From: Stenotrophomonas sp. MMGLT7
Lineage (GTDB): Bacteria; Pseudomonadota; Gammaproteobacteria; Xanthomonadales; Xanthomonadaceae
DNA length: 64,000 nucleotides
Direction of reading: 5' to 3'
Assembly: GCF_021168555.1 (NCBI RefSeq)
Contig: NZ_JAJOZS010000003.1
Coordinates: 186,001-250,000, forward strand
Both the position numbers and the translations under genes were made by a program. The notes under the pieces were generated by a model. It had not been told where the DNA came from and searched no databases. It saw only the letters and a list, made by a program, of their open reading frames with translations. Below, one piece after another: positions 27,842 to 36,727 of the stretch (the stretch's first letter is position 1; each line of letters begins with the position of its first letter).

Positions 27842-28828
27842 CTCAGCCACCTGTCTTGCAGTCAAATGAACTTGCCTGGACACCGGGGCGGGATGTCCTC
27901 GAAAGGGGGAGCGTCATCGCGCCAGGCAAGCACCAGGCCGGTGCTGCGCGCCGATGACGGCATCGACTGGGGCGGGAAACGATGCGCCTGGCTGCATCGG
28001 GTCGCATCCGGCTGCCGGGCCCGGTTTCCCGGTTCGGGAAAACCCTGAAGCCGGGCTTGGAGGACGCTGGCATCTCGTGTCTCTTATTCCCGGACTGTCG
28101 ATACCTTTCAACCCATTGTATGCAGCGCCACGCCGGCCGCGTGGCGTTGCGCTTTAATGTCGCGTCGACCGTCGAACGCCCTGATTCCCATCAGGACGAC
28201 CATGCCTGTCCAGGCATCCCGGATAAACCTGGCGCACCCGGGGACATGACCCGCCCCGGGTGCGCCCCTCGGTCCTACTTCCTGCCAACCGAATCCGGCA
28301 CCGCCCCTCGACATTATGTGTCACGCGACACTGGGTCGCGTCTGCGCGAGCCATCCGGCAAGGGAATGAGCGCACCGATATCCAGTGCAGCCGTGATCGA
28401 ACGAGCCGGCAGCTACGCTCCGTCCCGACCACGTACGCGCCGCTCCGCACACGACGGTTCACGGGCGACGCCGGAGCACACCCGCGTAGTCCTCCGTACG
28501 CGGTAAAACCCCGAAGAATCGACCCCTGTACGCCGAACCATAATCCGGAAAATCGGTATTCACTCCCGTCATCGGTGCGTTCTGGATTGCGGCAAATGGG
28601 GCAGCGAAAACAACCTGGAAAACCAACCGTCCGGCTCAATTACCGGTACTTTCCTGTGCCAGACGGACGCAGGCGGCGCATATTTTAAAAACCCGAATTA
28701 TTTTCCCAAGAAACCATCACGTCAATGAATACCGTCAAGGACGTCCGCTGCGCATAGGCATCCAATGGCAGCGTAGGCCAGATATACCCGCGCCCCCGTT
28801 TTACTCGACTAGTAACGGAGCTTCGCCA
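27842..28828. other. Long intergenic region between divergent inositol-type genes
   Basis: Nearly 1 kb without a believable gene: small frames on both strands are Arg/Ser-rich and not conserved. It is less GC-rich than the genome. It contains a 13-bp GC-rich hairpin (28231-28266) and, at the right end, an element shared with 36429-36531. The promoters of both divergent transcripts must lie here. It could hide a small RNA or a decayed regulatory gene; nothing proves either. Confidence 0.5.
28231..28266. repeat. Perfect 13-bp hairpin GGCGCACCCGGGG / CCCCGGGTGCGCC
   Basis: A perfect 13+13 inverted repeat with a 10-bp loop in the long divergent intergenic region. No T-tract follows either arm. 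It could be a terminator with rho, a protein site or part of an RNA. Confidence 0.6.
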
Positions 28829-28830
28829 AT
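28719..28830 (+). repeat. Duplicated leader element, copy A (upstream of the GRP transporter)
   Basis: Begins GTCAATGAATACCGTCAAGG and runs to the ATG of the GRP transporter gene. About 110 bp match 36429-36531, including CCAATGGCAGCG and AACGGAGCTTCGCCAATG, with small gaps. The match stops at the start codon, which suggests a shared promoter or leader, or a dispersed repeat that carries a ribosome-binding site. Confidence 0.7.
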
Positions 28831-29737
28831 GGCCAGTATCCTCAACATACTGATCGGTCTCATTCCTGCGCTCGGCTGGGGTTCGCAGGGCATCGTGATG
28901 CAGAAGATCGGCGGGCGCACCGCCAACAAGACGATGGGCATGGTGCTGGCCACTCTCATCTTCGCGATAGCGGTCCTGCTCCTGCGTCCGGACGCCAGCG
29001 GCCCGCTCACCACCACCGTGCTCATGGCCGCGCTGGTCAACGGCATTCCCTGGTCGATCGGCCAGATCCTGCAGATAAAGTCGTTCGAACTGATCGGCGT
29101 CTCGCGCGCGATGCCGATCTCCACCGGCACCCAGTTGCTGGGCGCCACCGTGATCGGCGCGTTCTTCTTCCACGAGTGGACGCAGGGGTACCAGTACGGC
29201 CTCGGCATCGCCGCCCTGGTGCTGCTGGTCGTCGGCGTGTGGATGACCACCTACCGCGAGGACAAGTCCGATGTCGCCGCCGGCTCCAACATCAAGCTTG
29301 GGCTGATCATACTGCTGCTGTCCTCGGCGGCATTCGTCGCCTACGCCACGGCCGGGCGCTTCTTCCGCGTCAGCAGCTACGACCTGCTGCTGCCGCAGGC
29401 GGTGGTGATGACGCTGTCCACCCTGATCATCAGCGTGTTCATGTCCTCCCGGGAGGAGGTGTTCGACCGCGAGGTCGGCGTGCTGGGCCGCAAGACCTGG
29501 CAGAACCTGGCCACCGGCGCCTGCTTCGCGATCGCCAACTTCACCATACTGATCTCGATCGAGCGCAACGGCGTGGCGGTGGGCTGGACGCTGTCGCAGA
29601 TGAACGTCATCGTCGCCACGCTCGGCGGCATCCTGATCCTGAAAGAGCGCAAGACCCGCAAGGAGCTCGGCTACGTGCTGGGCGGCCTGGCGCTGGTCGC
29701 CATCGGCGGCATCCTGGTCGGTTTCACCAAGAGTTGA
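28829..29737 (+). CDS. GRP-family sugar (glucose/ribose-type) transporter
   Basis: A 302-aa inner-membrane carrier with ten predicted hydrophobic segments, of the GRP (glucose/ribose porter) branch of the drug/metabolite superfamily. Family features are the first helix GLIPALGWGSQGIVMQKIGG, QILQIKSFELIGVSRAMPISTGTQLLG and the C-terminal LSQMNVIVATLGGILILKERKT. It is followed 48 bp later by an inositol-dehydrogenase-like gene and an OprB porin, so a polyol or sugar substrate is likely. Translation starts at the end of the duplicated leader element. Confidence 0.88.
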   Translation: MASILNILIGLIPALGWGSQGIVMQKIGGRTANKTMGMVLATLIFAIAVLLLRPDASGPLTTTVLMAALVNGIPWSIGQILQIKSFELIGVSRAMPISTGTQLLGATVIGAFFFHEWTQGYQYGLGIAALVLLVVGVWMTTYREDKSDVAAGSNIKLGLIILLLSSAAFVAYATAGRFFRVSSYDLLLPQAVVMTLSTLIISVFMSSREEVFDREVGVLGRKTWQNLATGACFAIANFTILISIERNGVAVGWTLSQMNVIVATLGGILILKERKTRKELGYVLGGLALVAIGGILVGFTKS

Positions 29738-29785
29738 GCGGCCCCGCGCTTTTCCCATCATCGAAGAAATGAAGGAGAACAGATC

Positions 29786-30802
29786 ATGTTGAACCTCGGA
29801 GTCATCGGCTGCGGTTCCATCGGCCGCGACCACGTCGAGCGTCTCACCACCACCGTGGCCGGCGGCCGCGTCGCCGGCGTGTTCGACGTGGTGCCGGAAG
29901 CCTGCCGCAAGGCGGTCGCCGACTTCGGCCTGGACGCGGAGATATTTGCCAGCGCCGAAGCGATGATCGATTCGCCGAAGATCGATGCGCTGGTCGTGTG
30001 CTCGAAGAACGACGTCCACCTGGCGCCGCTGCTGCACGCGATCAAGATCGGCAAGAACGTGCTGACCGAGAAACCCCTCACCACCTCGGCGGCCGAAAGC
30101 CGGCAGGTGGTGGAGGCCGAACTGGCCGTCGGGCGCCGGTTCGTGCAGGTGGGCTTCAACCGCCGCTTCGACCGCGGCTACCTGCAGCTCAAGGCGATCG
30201 CCGATTCCGGCCAGATCGGCGCGCTGCTGCTGGCCAACTGCCGGCACTACAACGCGGCCCCGGCCACGTCCTACTACCGCACCGACGACGTCATACTCGA
30301 CACCTTCATCCACGAGATCGACGTGATGCACTGGCTGTTCGGCGAGAACTACGCCAGCATCGAGATGAAGCTCGGCAGGCGCAACTCGCTCAATCCCGCG
30401 CCCGACCTGGACGAGCCGCAGCTGGCCATCATCGAACTGGCGAGCGGCGCGCTGATCACCGTGGAGATCAACATCAACTGCCAGTACGGCTACGACATCC
30501 AGTGCCGCCTGGTCGGCGAGCGCGGGATCGCCAGCCTGCCCGACGTGGCCACCCCGGAGGTGCGCCTGGACGGCAGGATCTACCACGCCATCGACCCCAG
30601 CTGGACCTCTCGCTTCGTCGACGCCTACAACAGCGAGTTCCTCGCCTTCATCCACGCCACCGTGGACAAGACGCCGCTGGCCGGGCCGTCGGCCTGGGAC
30701 GGCTACGTCGCCTCGATCGCAGGCGAAGCCGCCGTGACCAGCCTGCACGAGCGGCGAAAGGTGGACATCGTCATTCCCGACAAGCCCGCGCTGTACGCCT
30801 GA
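29786..30802 (+). CDS. iolG: Inositol 2-dehydrogenase-like Gfo/Idh oxidoreductase, copy 2
   Basis: A 338-aa enzyme close to IolG, which oxidises myo-inositol to scyllo-inosose with NAD+. Features are NLGVIGCGSIGRDHVERL (nucleotide binding), VLTEKPLTTSAAESR, VGFNRRFDRGYLQLKA and TFIHEIDVMHWLFGE, which contains the catalytic His/Asp region. A good AAGGAGAA ribosome-binding site precedes the ATG. Other iol genes (iolE, iolB, iolD) are not in the window, so the substrate may instead be another cyclitol or sugar. It lies between the sugar transporter and the porin. Confidence 0.85.
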   Translation: MLNLGVIGCGSIGRDHVERLTTTVAGGRVAGVFDVVPEACRKAVADFGLDAEIFASAEAMIDSPKIDALVVCSKNDVHLAPLLHAIKIGKNVLTEKPLTTSAAESRQVVEAELAVGRRFVQVGFNRRFDRGYLQLKAIADSGQIGALLLANCRHYNAAPATSYYRTDDVILDTFIHEIDVMHWLFGENYASIEMKLGRRNSLNPAPDLDEPQLAIIELASGALITVEININCQYGYDIQCRLVGERGIASLPDVATPEVRLDGRIYHAIDPSWTSRFVDAYNSEFLAFIHATVDKTPLAGPSAWDGYVASIAGEAAVTSLHERRKVDIVIPDKPALYA

Positions 30803-30867
30803 GGCGCGCGACGCCCGCGCAACCCCGGCGCCGCCCTTCCCGGGACGGCGCCGGTCGGAGGATTCCC

Positions 30868-32178
30868 ATGAGCACCGGCACGACGCCCATCCTCGGCATC
30901 GCCCTGGCCCTGGCCATCGGCGGCCTGCCGATCCCCGTCCACGCCGCCGACGCGGACTCGCCCGTCCTGAGCGGGGACTGGGGCGGCACCCGCACGCGGC
31001 TGGAGCAGGACGGCATCGCCTTCCAGCTCGGCTGGACCAACGAGGCCGCGCACAACGCCAGTGGCGGCGAACGCCACCTGACCCGCTCGGCCGGGCAGTT
31101 CGTGCTCGGCACCACCCTGGACCTGGAAAGGCTGTGGAACTGGCGCGGCGCCAGCTTCCAGGCCACCGTCAGCAAGCGCTACGGCGAGAACCTCGGCGCC
31201 GACGCCGGCATCGGCGCCAGCCAGCTCCTGCAGGAGATCTACGGCCGCGGCCAGACCTGGTGGCTGACCCGGTTCTCGCTCGACCAGGAGCTGTGGGACG
31301 GCCGGCTGGCGCTGCGCATCGGCAAGTCGCCGGTAGGCGCGGATTTCGGCTACGACGGCTGCGCCTTCCAGAACCTCACCTTCTGCGGCGCGCCGCCGGG
31401 CAACATCGAGGGCCGCTACTGGCTGAACTGGCCGATCGCGCCCTGGGGCCTGCGCGCGCGGCTGGCGACCGGCGACCGGACCTATCTCCAGCTCGGCGTC
31501 TACCAGGTCAACTCGCGCTACACCGACGATCGCTGGGCGCGCCGCAACGGCTGGAAGCTCGACAATCCCGGTGGTACCGAGGGCGCCCTGGTCCCGGTCG
31601 AGTTCGGCTGGATGCCGCGGCCGCGCGGACTGCCCGGCACCTACAAGCTGGGCGCCTGGATCAACACCGGCGGCGGCCCGGACCTTTACCTGAACAGCGA
31701 GCGCCTGCCGCTGGCCGGCGCCGGCGGCGAGCCGCTGCAGCGCAACAACAGCTATGGCGGCTATCTGTCCATCGTCCAGCAGCTTGCCGGCGAGGCCGAC
31801 GGCAAGGGGCCGCAGCTGTTCTTCAACCTGACCAAGGCCGACCGCGCCACCGCCCGCTTCGACGGCCAGCTCGCCGTCGGCTTGATCTACCAGGGGATCT
31901 TCGATCGCCCGCGCGATTCGGCCGGCATCGCCTTCGGCGCCACCGAATCGAGCAGCCTCTACGCCCGCCACGCCCGTGCCTGGAATGCCGCCCACCCGGG
32001 CAGCGAACCGCTGGTGCCGGCCGGCGGCTACGAGAAGGTGGTCGAGGTGTTCTACGCCTGGTCGCCGCTGGCCTCGATCCGCGTGCAGCCGAGCCTGCAG
32101 TACGTCGCCGATCCCGGCGGTGCCGGCGAGCGGCATAACGCCCTGGTGCTCGGACTGAGAACCAGCGTGGCGTTCTGA
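30868..32178 (+). CDS. OprB-family carbohydrate-selective porin
   Basis: A 436-aa outer-membrane beta-barrel protein. A signal peptide (about 1-26, ending VHA) precedes the OprB signature LSGDWGGTRTRLEQDGIAFQLGWTNE. Later stretches such as LRIGKSPVGADFGYDGCAFQNLTFCG and the terminal aromatic Phe (LRTSVAF) fit the barrel. OprB porins admit glucose and related sugars. A GGAGG sequence lies 8 bp before the ATG. It closes the transporter-dehydrogenase-porin set. Confidence 0.9.
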   Translation: MSTGTTPILGIALALAIGGLPIPVHAADADSPVLSGDWGGTRTRLEQDGIAFQLGWTNEAAHNASGGERHLTRSAGQFVLGTTLDLERLWNWRGASFQATVSKRYGENLGADAGIGASQLLQEIYGRGQTWWLTRFSLDQELWDGRLALRIGKSPVGADFGYDGCAFQNLTFCGAPPGNIEGRYWLNWPIAPWGLRARLATGDRTYLQLGVYQVNSRYTDDRWARRNGWKLDNPGGTEGALVPVEFGWMPRPRGLPGTYKLGAWINTGGGPDLYLNSERLPLAGAGGEPLQRNNSYGGYLSIVQQLAGEADGKGPQLFFNLTKADRATARFDGQLAVGLIYQGIFDRPRDSAGIAFGATESSSLYARHARAWNAAHPGSEPLVPAGGYEKVVEVFYAWSPLASIRVQPSLQYVADPGGAGERHNALVLGLRTSVAF

Positions 32179-32328
32179 CCGGCGGCGGCGCCTGCCGCCG
32201 CGGATCGAGCAACGCCCGCCCTGGGCGAGGCCGGTCGCCGCCTGCCGCAGTTCGTCGATGCGCCGCCGTTGGCATGGCGGCGACGCCCGATGCGTCGGTG
32301 CCGCCGCTGGCGACGGCGTCACGCCCGC

Positions 32329-32526
32329 GATCATGGACCCGTCCACGCGGTTTCCGCGCTGAAGCGGACGACGCTGGAGTCTCTCCATGGTGCTGGCAGC
32401 GATTTCCTCGACCGCCACGGCGCGGTGATCGACTACGCCCGAAGCGAGATCCGCTTCAGGCCCGCGCCTGCACGCCTTCCCGTCGCCGCTGCCGCTGCTT
32501 CCCGGTGAGGCCGCAGCAGGCCAGCG
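32329..32526 (+). pseudogene. Decayed 3' fragment of the retropepsin-like gene (right copy of direct repeat)
   Basis: Encodes VSALKRTTLE, then GSDFLDRHGAVIDYARSEIRF, matching the C-terminus of the 25074-26615 protein, but without the catalytic DTGAG segment and with small indels upstream. Weaker similarity extends left to about 32246. On the opposite strand the same DNA encodes the C-terminus of the MFS protein. It is a remnant, not a functional gene. Confidence 0.85.
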
Positions 32527-33670
32527 TGGCCACCGCCAGCAGCGCGCCGGCGGCGGCCACGCCGTTCCAGCCGGCGATGGCGAAGGCCGCCCCGCCCAGC
32601 CACGAGCCCAGCGCACCGCCGATGAAGTAGCAGGTCATGTAGGCCGAGGTGATGCGGTTGCGGGCGGCGGCATCCAGGCGGTAGATCACTCCCTGGTTGG
32701 CGATGTGCACCGCCTGCACCGCCACGTCCAGCAGCAGCACGCCGACGATCAGCGCCGCCAGCGAGTGCGCCCCGGCCAGCAGCGCCAGCCACGACGCCAG
32801 CAGCATCGCCGCCCCGCCCCAGGTCACCCAGCCGCCGCGGCCACGGTCGACCAGCTTGCCCGACACGCTGGCGGCCAGCGCGCCGGCGGCGCCGATCAGG
32901 CCGAACAGGCCGATCTCGCGGGTGCCGTAGCCGTAGCCGGGGCCGGACAGCAGGAACGCCAGCGTGGTCCAGAACACGCTGAAGCCGGCGAAGGTCAGCC
33001 CGCCCAGGATCGCCCGCGAGCGCAACTGCGGCTGCTCGCGCAGCAGCGATGCCACCGAGACGATCAGCGCGCCGTAGCGCAGTGCCGGATTGCCGGGATG
33101 GCGCGGCAGCGCTCGCCACAGCAGGCCGGCCACCGCCAGCATCAGCGCCGCGGCCACCCAGTAGATCGTGTGCCAGCCGCCGATGCCGGCGAGCAGGCCG
33201 GCGGCGGTGCGCGCCAGCAGGATGCCCAGCAGCAGCCCGCTCATCACCGTGCCGATGACGCGGCCGCGCTGTTCCGGCGCGGCCAGGGTGGCGGCGAACG
33301 GCACCAGCAGCTGCGCCCCCACCGAGCACAGCCCGGCCAGCAGGGTGCCCGCCAGGAACAGCGCGAAGCCGCTGGACAGGGCACAGACCAGCAGGCCGGC
33401 GGCGCTGAGCACGTACAGCGCCACGATCAGCGTGCGCCGCTCCAGGCGGTCGCCCAGCGGCACCAGCAGCAGCAGGCCGGCGGCATAGGCGAGCTGCGCG
33501 GTGGTGACCACCGCGCCGGCCTGCCGCGCGCCCAGCCCGAACTCGTCGGCCAGGATCTGCAGCAGCGGCTGCGCATAGTAGTTGCCGGCCACGGCCAGGC
33601 CGCAGGCGGCCGCCATCAGCAGCACCAGGCCCTGGCCGAGTCGCGGCGAGGAACCGGAGGAAGAGTCCAT
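32456..33670 (-). CDS. MFS transporter, YnfM/drug-efflux type
   Basis: A 404-aa inner-membrane protein with twelve hydrophobic segments. It starts SPRLGQGLVLLMAAACGLAV followed by GNYYAQPLLQ, typical of this MFS branch, and has LVPLGDRLERRTLIV (motif A-like loop). Such proteins export small molecules or sugars. The last 20 residues (KQRQRRREGVQARA) are encoded within the duplicated tail region and are basic and atypical. It is divergent from a LysR regulator with a 99-bp shared promoter region, so that regulator probably controls it. Confidence 0.88.
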   Translation of the reverse strand: MDSSSGSSPRLGQGLVLLMAAACGLAVAGNYYAQPLLQILADEFGLGARQAGAVVTTAQLAYAAGLLLLVPLGDRLERRTLIVALYVLSAAGLLVCALSSGFALFLAGTLLAGLCSVGAQLLVPFAATLAAPEQRGRVIGTVMSGLLLGILLARTAAGLLAGIGGWHTIYWVAAALMLAVAGLLWRALPRHPGNPALRYGALIVSVASLLREQPQLRSRAILGGLTFAGFSVFWTTLAFLLSGPGYGYGTREIGLFGLIGAAGALAASVSGKLVDRGRGGWVTWGGAAMLLASWLALLAGAHSLAALIVGVLLLDVAVQAVHIANQGVIYRLDAAARNRITSAYMTCYFIGGALGSWLGGAAFAIAGWNGVAAAGALLAVATLACCGLTGKQRQRRREGVQARA

Positions 33671-33769
33671 GAAATCGAAAGTCCGTCGAAAAGTGCGGCA
33701 AGTCTGGGCGTGCCGTTTCGATCCGACAAATGTATTGTTTTCACCCCATCCATCTCGTATCGAGATCGC

Positions 33770-34657
33770 ATGATCAGCCTGCGCCAGCTCGAATTCGCCG
33801 TGGCCGTGGCCGAGGAAGGCGGCTTCACCGCGGCTGCCCAGCGCTGCAACACCGTGCAGTCGGCGCTGAGCCACCAGATCGCCCGGGTCGAGCAGGAACT
33901 GGGCGCGCGCCTGTTCGTGCGCGGCGCGCGGCGCGTGCGGCCGACCGCCGCCGGCGAGGTGTTCCTGCACAACGCCCGCCAGACCCTGGCCGCGGCGCAG
34001 CGGCTGCACGACGAGATGGCCCTGGCGCTGGGCAACGTGCGCGGACGCATCAACCTGGGCCAAATCTCCTCGCTCAACAAGGTCCACGTGCCGGCGCTGC
34101 TGGCGCGCTTCCACCAGGCCCACCCGCACGTGGACGTGCACCTGCGCACCGGCATGAGCGAGGTGATGCTGCAGGACGTGGCCGAGGGCCGCCTGCACGC
34201 CGCCCTGGTCGGGGTCGGGCCGCAGCAGGCCCTGCCCGAGCAGCGCCTGCTGCTGCACGAGGAGGGCCTGTCGCTGGTGGTGTCGGCGCGCCACCCGCTG
34301 GCCGCGCGCCGGCGGGTGGCGCTGGCCGAGCTGGACGATGCGCCGATGGCCAGCCTGAGCGCCGGCTCCGGGGTACGCGGCATCACCGATGCCGCCTTCG
34401 CCCGGGCCGGCCTGCGCCAGCGGCTGCAGTACGAGGTCACCCATGCCGAACTGCTACGCCAGCTGGTGGCCGAGAACCTGGGCGTGGCCATCGTCCCGGA
34501 CAGCATGGCCGCGGCGATGGCCGACGTGGCGGTGATCGCGCTGAAGCAGCGCTTCCGCTTCCTCACCTACGCGATATGGGGCCCCGACCCCACGCCCGCC
34601 GCGCGCGCCTTCATCGCGCTGCTGCGCGAGCATGCCGGCGCCAGCGCGCGCGGCTGA
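33770..34657 (+). CDS. LysR-type transcriptional regulator
   Basis: A 295-aa regulator. The winged HTH is at residues about 3-60 (LRQLEFAVAVAEEGGFTAAAQRCNTVQSALSHQIARVEQELGARLFVR). The effector domain follows, with INLGQISSLNKVHVPALLARF and ENLGVAIVPDSM. LysR proteins usually regulate a divergent neighbour, here the MFS gene. The co-inducer is unknown. Confidence 0.92.
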   Translation: MISLRQLEFAVAVAEEGGFTAAAQRCNTVQSALSHQIARVEQELGARLFVRGARRVRPTAAGEVFLHNARQTLAAAQRLHDEMALALGNVRGRINLGQISSLNKVHVPALLARFHQAHPHVDVHLRTGMSEVMLQDVAEGRLHAALVGVGPQQALPEQRLLLHEEGLSLVVSARHPLAARRRVALAELDDAPMASLSAGSGVRGITDAAFARAGLRQRLQYEVTHAELLRQLVAENLGVAIVPDSMAAAMADVAVIALKQRFRFLTYAIWGPDPTPAARAFIALLREHAGASARG

Positions 34658-35122
34658 GACAGGATCTCCTGGCCGCCCGTGCATGCCTGCACCTGATCCG
34701 CATCGAGTACCGGGCGGGCGACCCGCGGCGCAGCCGCTGGACGCGGCGCGGTCGCCGCATCGGTACCGCGCCGCGGTCGTCTCCGCGCGTGCTGCCGGCG
34801 GCGCTGGCGGGCGTACGGCCGTCCCCGGCCAGGGATTGCCGCCGGCGGCAGCCTGCACCCCGGCCGAGCGCCCGTGCCCGCCGCCTGCCCGCATCCGATG
34901 AATCCCGCGCGAGCGCTGGCGCCGGCAGCGGCCGCGCCACGCGCAGGGCGCGGCTATACTGCGCCCCGCGATCGGCCGCACGGATTCGGGCCTTCGCCGT
35001 AAGCGTTCACGTCAACCAACGCATCCCCGGCGGTCCCGATGACCGGCGGTGGTGCGTGCTCGGGTTCGACGATGCGCATCCGCCCCGGCTCCGGCATCGC
35101 TCATTTTGCGCGAGGAGCGACG
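34658..35122. other. Intergenic region LysR / YhhS-type MFS gene
   Basis: About 465 bp, very GC-rich, with no conserved ORF. A -10-like TATACT at 34955-34960 is the best promoter candidate for the next gene and would give a leader of about 155 nt. Confidence 0.45.
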
Positions 35123-36307
35123 ATGACGGCTTTATCCCAGGACATTCCCTCGCGCCGGCTGTCGTGGATGACGCTGGTGCTGTTTCTCGTCTACCTGACC
35201 GTGGCCATGGCGATGCCCGCGGTGGCGGTGCGGGTCTCGCACACGCTCGGCATGGGCAATACCGCCTCCGGGCTGGCGGTGGGCATCGCGTTCCTGGCCA
35301 CCATCCTCAGCCGCGGCTGGGCGGGGCGCCTGGCCGACGAGCGCGGCGGCCGCCCCTGCCTGTACCTCGGCCTGGCCTTCTACCTGGCCGCCTCGCTGTG
35401 CTGCCTGGCCTCGGCGGCCACCGTGCTGCCGCGCGAGGCGTCCTACCTGGTCCTGCTGGCCGGCCGCCTGCTGCTGGGGCTGGGCGAAAGCCTGACCCTG
35501 TTGGGCATGCTCGCCTGGGGCATGACGCTGATGGGGCCGGCGCGCTCGGGCAAGGTGATGGCGCTGGTGGGCATGGGCATGTACGGCGCCTTCGCGCTGG
35601 GCGGGCCGCTGGGCTTGTGGCTGCTCGAGCGGCTGGGCTTCGCCGGCCTGATGGCGGTGTGCGCGGCGTTGCCGGTGGCCGGCGCGGCGATGCTGGCGCG
35701 CACGCCCGGCGAGCCGCCGGCCCGGCAAGGGGCGCGGCCGTCGTTCCGGCAGGTGCTCGGACGCATCTGGGAACCCGGCGCGGTGGTGTTCCTGCAGGGC
35801 ATCGGCTTCGCCGCGCTGGGCGCGTTCTTCCCGCTGTACTTCATCGCGATGGGATGGCAGGGCGCCGGCTACGGGCTGAGCTGCTTCGGCCTGGGCTTCG
35901 TGCTGGTGCGGTTGCTGTTCGGCAGCCTGCCCGACCGGATCGGCGGGCTGCCGGTCGGCGCGATATCGCTGGCGGTCGAGGCGGTCGGCCAGGCGCTGCT
36001 GTGGCTGGCGCCGTCGCCGGCGCTGGCCTTCGCCGGCGCACTGCTCAGCGGCGCCGGCTGCTCGATGGTGTTTCCGGCGATGGGGCTGGTGGCGGTCAGG
36101 CGCGTGCCGCCGTACCTGCGCGGCACCGCGATGGGCGGGTTCGCCGCCTTCCAGGACCTGGCCTACGGCGCCACCGGCCCGCTGGCCGGGGTGATCGCCG
36201 ACCGCTTCGGCCACGCCTGGGTGTTCCTGGTCGGCAGCCTCGCCGCGCTGGCCGGCCTGGCGCTGGTCGCCGCGATGTGGCTGCGCCCGCGCGAACCGCA
36301 GCGCTGA
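35123..36307 (+). CDS. MFS transporter of the YhhS/YfcJ family
   Basis: A 394-aa inner-membrane carrier with twelve hydrophobic segments. It shares YhhS-type features: ATILSRGWAGRLADERGGRP (motif A), AGRLLLGLGESLTLLGMLAWGM, YGAFALGGPLGLWL, AGAGCSMVFPAMGLVAVRRVP (here read GAGCSMVFPAMG) and FQDLAYGATGPLAGVIADRFG. Family members are putative exporters, linked in some species to herbicide or sugar efflux. An upstream in-frame ATG was rejected in favour of the one behind CGAGGAGCG. No obvious operon partner. Confidence 0.88.
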   Translation: MTALSQDIPSRRLSWMTLVLFLVYLTVAMAMPAVAVRVSHTLGMGNTASGLAVGIAFLATILSRGWAGRLADERGGRPCLYLGLAFYLAASLCCLASAATVLPREASYLVLLAGRLLLGLGESLTLLGMLAWGMTLMGPARSGKVMALVGMGMYGAFALGGPLGLWLLERLGFAGLMAVCAALPVAGAAMLARTPGEPPARQGARPSFRQVLGRIWEPGAVVFLQGIGFAALGAFFPLYFIAMGWQGAGYGLSCFGLGFVLVRLLFGSLPDRIGGLPVGAISLAVEAVGQALLWLAPSPALAFAGALLSGAGCSMVFPAMGLVAVRRVPPYLRGTAMGGFAAFQDLAYGATGPLAGVIADRFGHAWVFLVGSLAALAGLALVAAMWLRPREPQR

Positions 36308-36727
36308 GACCGGAACCGTTCGTCGCGGGACGGGCAGCCCGCGTTCGCACCGCGGCGCGGCTGCCGCTTCCGGCCATTCGCCGAGACACGGCTCGTCCGG
36401 CGTTCGAGTGCGCACCGAAGCCTCCGCGCGTCAATGAACCCGGTCAATGACGCCGCTCGCGCACAGGCATTGAATGGCAGCGCAACCAGGATGCCCGCGC
36501 GCCCCACGTTCAAGCAACGGAGTTTCGGCAATGCCCGGTTACCGTCGACATCGCGCTGCGCGTGCCCGGCACCGCCGCCTCCTTCGCGCCGTCCTTCGGC
36601 GCGGACGCCACAGACGCGCTGCGCGCCCGGCGCCGGCCGCCGGCGACGAGCCCGCCGACCGACGTCGGGAATCGCCCCGTCACTTTCCCTGAAATTCAGA
36701 GCAGACAGACACAGGCAGGGTTTCGAC
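36308..36727. other. Intergenic region MFS / OYE gene
   Basis: About 420 bp. It contains the second copy of the duplicated leader element (36429-36531), followed by about 190 bp of GC-rich DNA. The short frame starting at the end of the element (36530) is Arg/Ala-rich, 53 codons long and not convincing. Confidence 0.5.
36429..36531 (+). repeat. Duplicated leader element, copy B
   Basis: Matches 28719-28830: GTCAATGAACCCGGTCAATG, ATGGCAGCG, then CAACGGAGTTTCGGCAATG. It includes a Shine-Dalgarno-like ACGGAG and an ATG, but no recognisable gene starts there. The OYE gene begins about 200 bp downstream. Confidence 0.7.

Noticed and set aside
28420-28470. Possible group II intron domain V-like sequence (CGCACACGACGGTTC)
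   Set aside because: The pairing 5' half (GAGCCGTGTGCG-like) is missing and no reverse transcriptase is present.
28154-28639. 161-codon minus-strand frame and 174-codon plus-strand frame (27982-28506) in the long spacer
   Set aside because: Arg/Ser/Pro-rich, no start signal, no recognisable domain.
36530-36691. 53-codon ORF starting at the end of leader copy B
   Set aside because: Almost only Arg, Ala, Pro and His; no similarity to the gene behind leader copy A.
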